This document shows, in pieces, positions 60,343-64,000 of a DNA stretch of 64,000 nt. Position 1 is the stretch's first letter. Every line of letters starts with the position of its first letter. The DNA comes from an uncultured Altererythrobacter sp. (GTDB taxonomy: Bacteria; Pseudomonadota; Alphaproteobacteria; Sphingomonadales; Sphingomonadaceae), in assembly GCA_947492235.1 (NCBI GenBank), contig CANLLZ010000001.1, positions 1,798,001 through 1,862,000 of the forward strand. Reading direction: 5' to 3'. A model generated the notes under the pieces. It worked only from the letters and a program-made list of their open reading frames with translations, was not told the DNA's origin and did no database searches. The position numbers were made by a program, and so were the translations under genes.

Positions 60343-63213
60343 ATGACACATTTTACTCGCTCGGCGACCGCAACACTTCTTACCACGACGGCAATGGTTT
60401 TGATGGCCACTCCTGCTTGGGCGGATGCAACGGCTCCTTGCAATGTGAGCGCCGGACCTGATGGCACGGTGGGAACTGCCGATGATGGATTGGAGTGCGG
60501 GGTTAACTCTTCAGCGCAAGGTCAAGATTCTACTGCGATTGGCAATGGTGCGACCGCAGATTTTGTAAGCACGGCGATTGGAAATCAGACCCTCGCTTCA
60601 TCAGAATCAGTGGCAATCGGGTTCGGAGCTGTCGCCCAAGGTGAAAATTCCGTTGCACTCGGGAATAATTCTGTTGCCGATCAGGCCAATACCATCGGTG
60701 TGGGCTCTTTTGGAAATTTGAGGCGAATAGTATGGGTCCGCGCGGGTGTTCAGGACTCAGATGCTGTGAATGTTGGGCAGCTGAACGCCGCGATTTCGGC
60801 AATCGATGGCACAGCCAACTATTTCAGGGTCGAAGGCGATGCAGGCAACGCACGGGCAAACGGAGGATTGGCAATTGCAATTGGTCCTGAAGCAGATGCA
60901 CCAGGGTTCGTTTCTCTCGCTGTCGGCTTCTCCGCAGATGCTTTAGGTGATCAAACAATCGCGATTGGTCAAAACAGTGAAGCGCAGGGTAACCGTGGTA
61001 TAGCGCTTGGCTTTGAAGCGAGTTCGAGCGCTACAAGCGCAACTGCAATCGGCAACGGCGCAATTGCATCCGGTGGTAGCGCAATTGCAATCGGAACCAG
61101 ATCCGAAGCATCTGGAGCCGAAGGTGTAGGTATCGGGCGCTTTTCCAAGGCAACGGGCGATTTTTCTGCTGTGTTGGGCATGACGTCTCAAGCCCTTGCC
61201 GAGTATGGGCTAGCCGCAGGGGCGGGCGCAAGCGCCGAGGCAAGAAATTCGTCGGCATTGGGAGCCAACTCGTTTGTAGCGTCGACAGCGGTAGGCGCTG
61301 TTGCAATCGGGTCCGGCTCTCGAGCGACTCAGGCCGATACTGTTTCGGTAGGCAATGCCAGCCTGAAGCGCCGCATCGTCAATGTCGCGGCAGGCGTAAA
61401 CGACTTCGACGCCGTCAATGTCGCCCAGCTCAACGCAGCAATTGGTGGTATATCCTCAGCCGGGTCAGACTATGTCTCCATCAATTCAACGGGCACGGCA
61501 GCCAGCGCCACCGGCAACAATGCGATTGCCATCGGTCAGCAAAGCCGCGCCCTAGGCGACGAAACCATCGCCATCGGCCTGCAATCGACGGCCAATACAG
61601 GCTCGACCGCCATCGGCACGACCGCCACTGCGACTGCGGCTTCTGCAGCATTTGGCAATGGCAGTTTCGCCACCCAATTCTCGGTTGCTGTTGGCTCCGC
61701 AAGCTCTGCCGGCGGTCCAAACAGCACGGCTATTGGAGCCAGCGCGCAGGCGACTACCAGCGCGGTTGCGGTAGGGTTCAATGCCGTGGCCAGTGAGACC
61801 AATGCCCATGCAATTGGTGTAAACACCGAAGCCAGCGGCATCGGTTCAACAGCTTTAGGCGAAAGCGCGCGTGCTGTTGCCTTTGGGACTACAGCGCTGG
61901 GCTCCGTTGCAAATGCCATTGGCGCTTCGTCGGTCGCCATAGGCCAGAACGCCGACAGCATTGGCGAACGCAGTGTCGCCATCGGTCCCAACGCTGCGAC
62001 CTCCAACACCAATGGCGTTGCATTGGGAAGCTATGCCAGCGTCAGTGGCGATTACGGCACCGCTATCGGCGGCGATGTGAACGGGGACAATTCGGGTGCA
62101 AACGCCTCGCGCCCCGGCACAGTTGCGCTCGGCGGTGATGCCAATGCCAGCGGCGGCAATGCGACCGCGCTCGGCACGTCCAGTGTGGCGAGCGGCAATG
62201 TCAGTGTCGCCATCGGTCAGGATGCGCGGGCGGGCGGCAGTGCCGGCACGGCTATCGGCGCGCGTTCGCGGGCGAATGCTCTGGGCGCGACTGCAGTCGG
62301 GCAAGGCGTGACAGTCAATTTCGAACAGGCCACTGCGATCGGCAATGCTGCTGTTGTCGGTTCCGACCTCGCGACCGCCATTGGCGCGCGCTCCAGCGCA
62401 ACCGGGCAGAACGCCATTGCCATCGGCTCTCTCTCGCAGGCGAGCGGGAGCGGATCGCAGGCCATCGGGCGCAGCGCGGTCGCCGGGGGCACGCTGGCGT
62501 CAGCTTCGGGACAGGCCGCGCAGGCCACGGGCAATTTGTCGAGCGCCTTTGGTGCAAGGACAAATGCCTCAGCCGCGCGGGCGACGGCGGTCGGTATCGA
62601 TACTCAGGCTACCGGTGTCAGTTCCACGGCTGTGGGCAATTCCGCGCAGGCAATCCATGCAGGTTCGACCGCTATCGGCAGCGGAGCGCAGACCTCGGCG
62701 GACAACCAGCTGGTGCTGGGCAATGGCGGCACATCGGTGGTTGTGGCTGGCATCGACGCCAGCACGGCAGCCCAGGTCGGACCCGTCGACACAGTGACGA
62801 TTGATGCGAACGGCACGCTGGGCCGTCAGGCTGTTGCCACCGCCAGTTCCGTCCGCGCGGTGCAGACCTCCATCGACCATATCTCCGCTGTCACCGACGC
62901 GCAGTTCAGTGCGCTGACCGGACGTGTCGGTGGGCTGGAGGCTGGCCTTGCCAACGTCAATTTCCGGCTCGACGAGCTGGACCAGAGCACCAGCGGCGGC
63001 ATCGCGGCGGCGATGGCGATGGGTCAGGGCAAGATCGTGCCCGACTCCGGCGTCTCGATGACGGTGGCGGCCGCGACCTATGGCGGCGAACATGCCTTTG
63101 CCGGATCGCTTACCGGCAAGGTGGCGGAGAAAACCTATGTCTCTGCAGGCGTCAGCGGCAGCACGGGTGATGGCCGCGTGGGCGGCACAGTGTCTGCAAC
63201 CTTCGGGTTCTGA
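60343..63213 (+). CDS. Trimeric autotransporter adhesin, YadA/Hia type
   Basis: A 956-residue secreted protein. Signal peptide (MTHFTRSATATLLTTTAMVL), a short segment with two Cys (APCN, LECG), then two head regions of left-handed beta-roll repeats (AIGxxAxAxGxxSxAxG), each ended by a neck motif: RRIVWVRAGVQDSDAVNVGQ near residue 127 and RRIVNVAAGVNDFDAVNVAQ near residue 343. A third, longer head region runs to about 790 with no further neck. A coiled coil and a YadA anchor follow (GVSMTVAAATYGGEHAFAG to ATFGF at the C-terminus). Trimers bind host or environmental surfaces. GC content of the first third is visibly lower than the rest. Confidence 0.93.
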   Translation: MTHFTRSATATLLTTTAMVLMATPAWADATAPCNVSAGPDGTVGTADDGLECGVNSSAQGQDSTAIGNGATADFVSTAIGNQTLASSESVAIGFGAVAQGENSVALGNNSVADQANTIGVGSFGNLRRIVWVRAGVQDSDAVNVGQLNAAISAIDGTANYFRVEGDAGNARANGGLAIAIGPEADAPGFVSLAVGFSADALGDQTIAIGQNSEAQGNRGIALGFEASSSATSATAIGNGAIASGGSAIAIGTRSEASGAEGVGIGRFSKATGDFSAVLGMTSQALAEYGLAAGAGASAEARNSSALGANSFVASTAVGAVAIGSGSRATQADTVSVGNASLKRRIVNVAAGVNDFDAVNVAQLNAAIGGISSAGSDYVSINSTGTAASATGNNAIAIGQQSRALGDETIAIGLQSTANTGSTAIGTTATATAASAAFGNGSFATQFSVAVGSASSAGGPNSTAIGASAQATTSAVAVGFNAVASETNAHAIGVNTEASGIGSTALGESARAVAFGTTALGSVANAIGASSVAIGQNADSIGERSVAIGPNAATSNTNGVALGSYASVSGDYGTAIGGDVNGDNSGANASRPGTVALGGDANASGGNATALGTSSVASGNVSVAIGQDARAGGSAGTAIGARSRANALGATAVGQGVTVNFEQATAIGNAAVVGSDLATAIGARSSATGQNAIAIGSLSQASGSGSQAIGRSAVAGGTLASASGQAAQATGNLSSAFGARTNASAARATAVGIDTQATGVSSTAVGNSAQAIHAGSTAIGSGAQTSADNQLVLGNGGTSVVVAGIDASTAAQVGPVDTVTIDANGTLGRQAVATASSVRAVQTSIDHISAVTDAQFSALTGRVGGLEAGLANVNFRLDELDQSTSGGIAAAMAMGQGKIVPDSGVSMTVAAATYGGEHAFAGSLTGKVAEKTYVSAGVSGSTGDGRVGGTVSATFGF

Positions 63214-63235
63214 GCCGCATAGCGGATGTCCAAGC

Positions 63236-63269
63236 GGGGCGCTGGCCGGAATGAGCCAGTCAGCGCCCC
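63236..63269. terminator. Hairpin after the adhesin gene
   Basis: GGGGCGCTG (63236-63244) and CAGCGCCCC (63261-63269) form a perfect 9-bp stem shortly after the adhesin stop. No T-run is seen. It lies between two convergent genes. Confidence 0.45.
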
Positions 63270-63321
63270 GCCCCTAAACCGGAATATCGCAATCCGCGCA
63301 GCGTAAAGGCGCATGGCCCCC

Positions 63322-63624
63322 TCACGCAGCCTCGCTTCGTCTCAGAACCGCAAGCGACAGGGCGAGCAATCCTGGCACTGTCAGGACCCACAGCAACTGC
63401 AGCATCGTGATCCCTGTCAGATCGAATTCGTACCACAGGGCAAGGAATTCGGAGATTACCGCGATGATTGCGATGGACGCCATGATCAGCGGAAATGGAT
63501 GCCACTTCACCCGCGCCCGTGCCCGCACCAGCCGGTGGAAGCTGTTGATCAAATCCCCAACCGCCACCGCCAATACGATGATGACGAATGACGACAGATA
63601 CGTAAAAAACTCTGTCTGCCCCAT
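63322..63624 (-). CDS. Small membrane protein
   Basis: A 100-residue protein with three hydrophobic helices (about residues 9-27, 45-63, 72-92) and a basic loop between the first two (RLVRARARVKWHPF). No family recognised. Its ATG is preceded by a GGGGC tract that may act as a ribosome binding site. The 197 bases between it and the next start contain no other ORF. Confidence 0.55.
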   Translation of the reverse strand: MGQTEFFTYLSSFVIIVLAVAVGDLINSFHRLVRARARVKWHPFPLIMASIAIIAVISEFLALWYEFDLTGITMLQLLWVLTVPGLLALSLAVLRRSEAA

Positions 63625-63821
63625 CCAAGCCGCCCCTCTTGCCTGATACTTGCCAGATACTTGCCCGCCCCGTGCCCGTTCCGCCCTTCGGAACGCGCGA
63701 GCAACTCATCGCAGCCGAAGTGTGCAGTGCCAAGGGGATCGTGAGTGCGGAGCTATAGAAGCGGCCTGCTTGCCCCTCTGCCGCTTGGCTGGGTAAAGGG
63801 TACAGCACAAGGGGATGGTCG

Positions 63822-64000
63822 ATGGCGAAACCGGTCACAGATGCAGAGATCGTAGCGGCGACTTTTCGCAACGTGATCGACGCTGACGCGTTCGACGACA
63901 TGCAGGAGGTCTGGGGGCGCCGTTTCCAAGCGCAGCTAGCCACAGGTGAACTCGGTCATCTGGACGCCGATATGCGCGAGCATGTCCGGCAGGCGCTGGA
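63822..64000 (+). CDS. Hypothetical protein (3' end outside window)
   Basis: ATG 63822 with AAGGGGATG upstream opens a frame that stays open to the window end; 59 residues are visible, beginning MAKPVTDAEIVAATFRNVID. It looks soluble and helical. No domain can be named from this part. Confidence 0.5.
   Translation, partial: MAKPVTDAEIVAATFRNVIDADAFDDMQEVWGRRFQAQLATGELGHLDADMREHVRQAL

Noticed and set aside
60500-62700. CRISPR-like or tandem DNA repeat
   Set aside because: The periodicity is at protein level (YadA head repeats of about 14 residues) with degenerate DNA; there are no identical direct repeats with spacers.

Overview
The window is a high-GC, densely packed bacterial chromosome segment. 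Gene content and style point to an alphaproteobacterium of the order Sphingomonadales, most likely Erythrobacteraceae. The supporting signs are a complete ybgC-tolQRAB-pal operon, an alphaproteobacterial-type SspB, a hisB-H-A-F-E run, a PEP-CTERM protein, a trimeric autotransporter, several acyl-CoA dehydrogenases, and many GTG/TTG starts. The genus assignment is inference; there is no rRNA in the window. I saw no tRNA, rRNA, CRISPR array, transposase, integrase or phage gene.

Layout. 1-6.2 kb: patatin-like lipase (cut by the window edge), an AT-richer membrane protein, a Rieske protein with apparently reversed domain order, hemF, pdeM, and infC, which seems to use an AUA start. 6.2-15.5 kb: secreted protein, DASS transporter, a PLP trans-sulfuration enzyme, an SDR lacking its catalytic residues, purT, a fatty acid desaturase, a long DUF1963 protein and a J-domain protein. 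15.7-20.6 kb: Tol-Pal operon on the minus strand, interrupted between tolQ and tolR by a perfect 29-bp inverted repeat. 20.7-24.9 kb: histidine operon with extra small ORFs and a HIT protein. 25-26.7 kb: sspB, a small conserved protein and gmk.

26.7-35.7 kb: a lipid or acyl-CoA catabolic cluster (SDR, three acyl-CoA dehydrogenases, GPH-type transporter, zinc alcohol dehydrogenase, ACAD10-like phosphotransferase). Three copies of a structured, multi-hairpin interspersed repeat lie between genes of this cluster, all in the same orientation relative to transcription. 35.7-48.8 kb: lipoprotein-type subtilisin autotransporter, dapD, a trio of small DUF proteins (DUF2945, DUF3008, DUF3140), M19 dipeptidase, SWIB protein, S41 protease, two GFA proteins, cold-shock protein and fasciclin lipoprotein.

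48.9-64 kb: a RaiA-like protein, a DUF2853-OmpA fusion, a lipocalin, a photolyase-like FAD protein whose flavin domain comes first, an HTH protein, a three-gene module headed by a membrane-anchored LuxR-type HTH protein, thiC with a TPP riboswitch, a CsgG-domain protein, and a YadA-type adhesin.

The best candidates for something undescribed are the structured repeat family of 27.5-33.5 kb, the LuxR-HTH/TM module at 54.6-56.0 kb, the two permuted enzymes, and a recurring arrangement in which a short leader ORF with a good ribosome binding site ends exactly on the GTG start of a main gene that has no such site.
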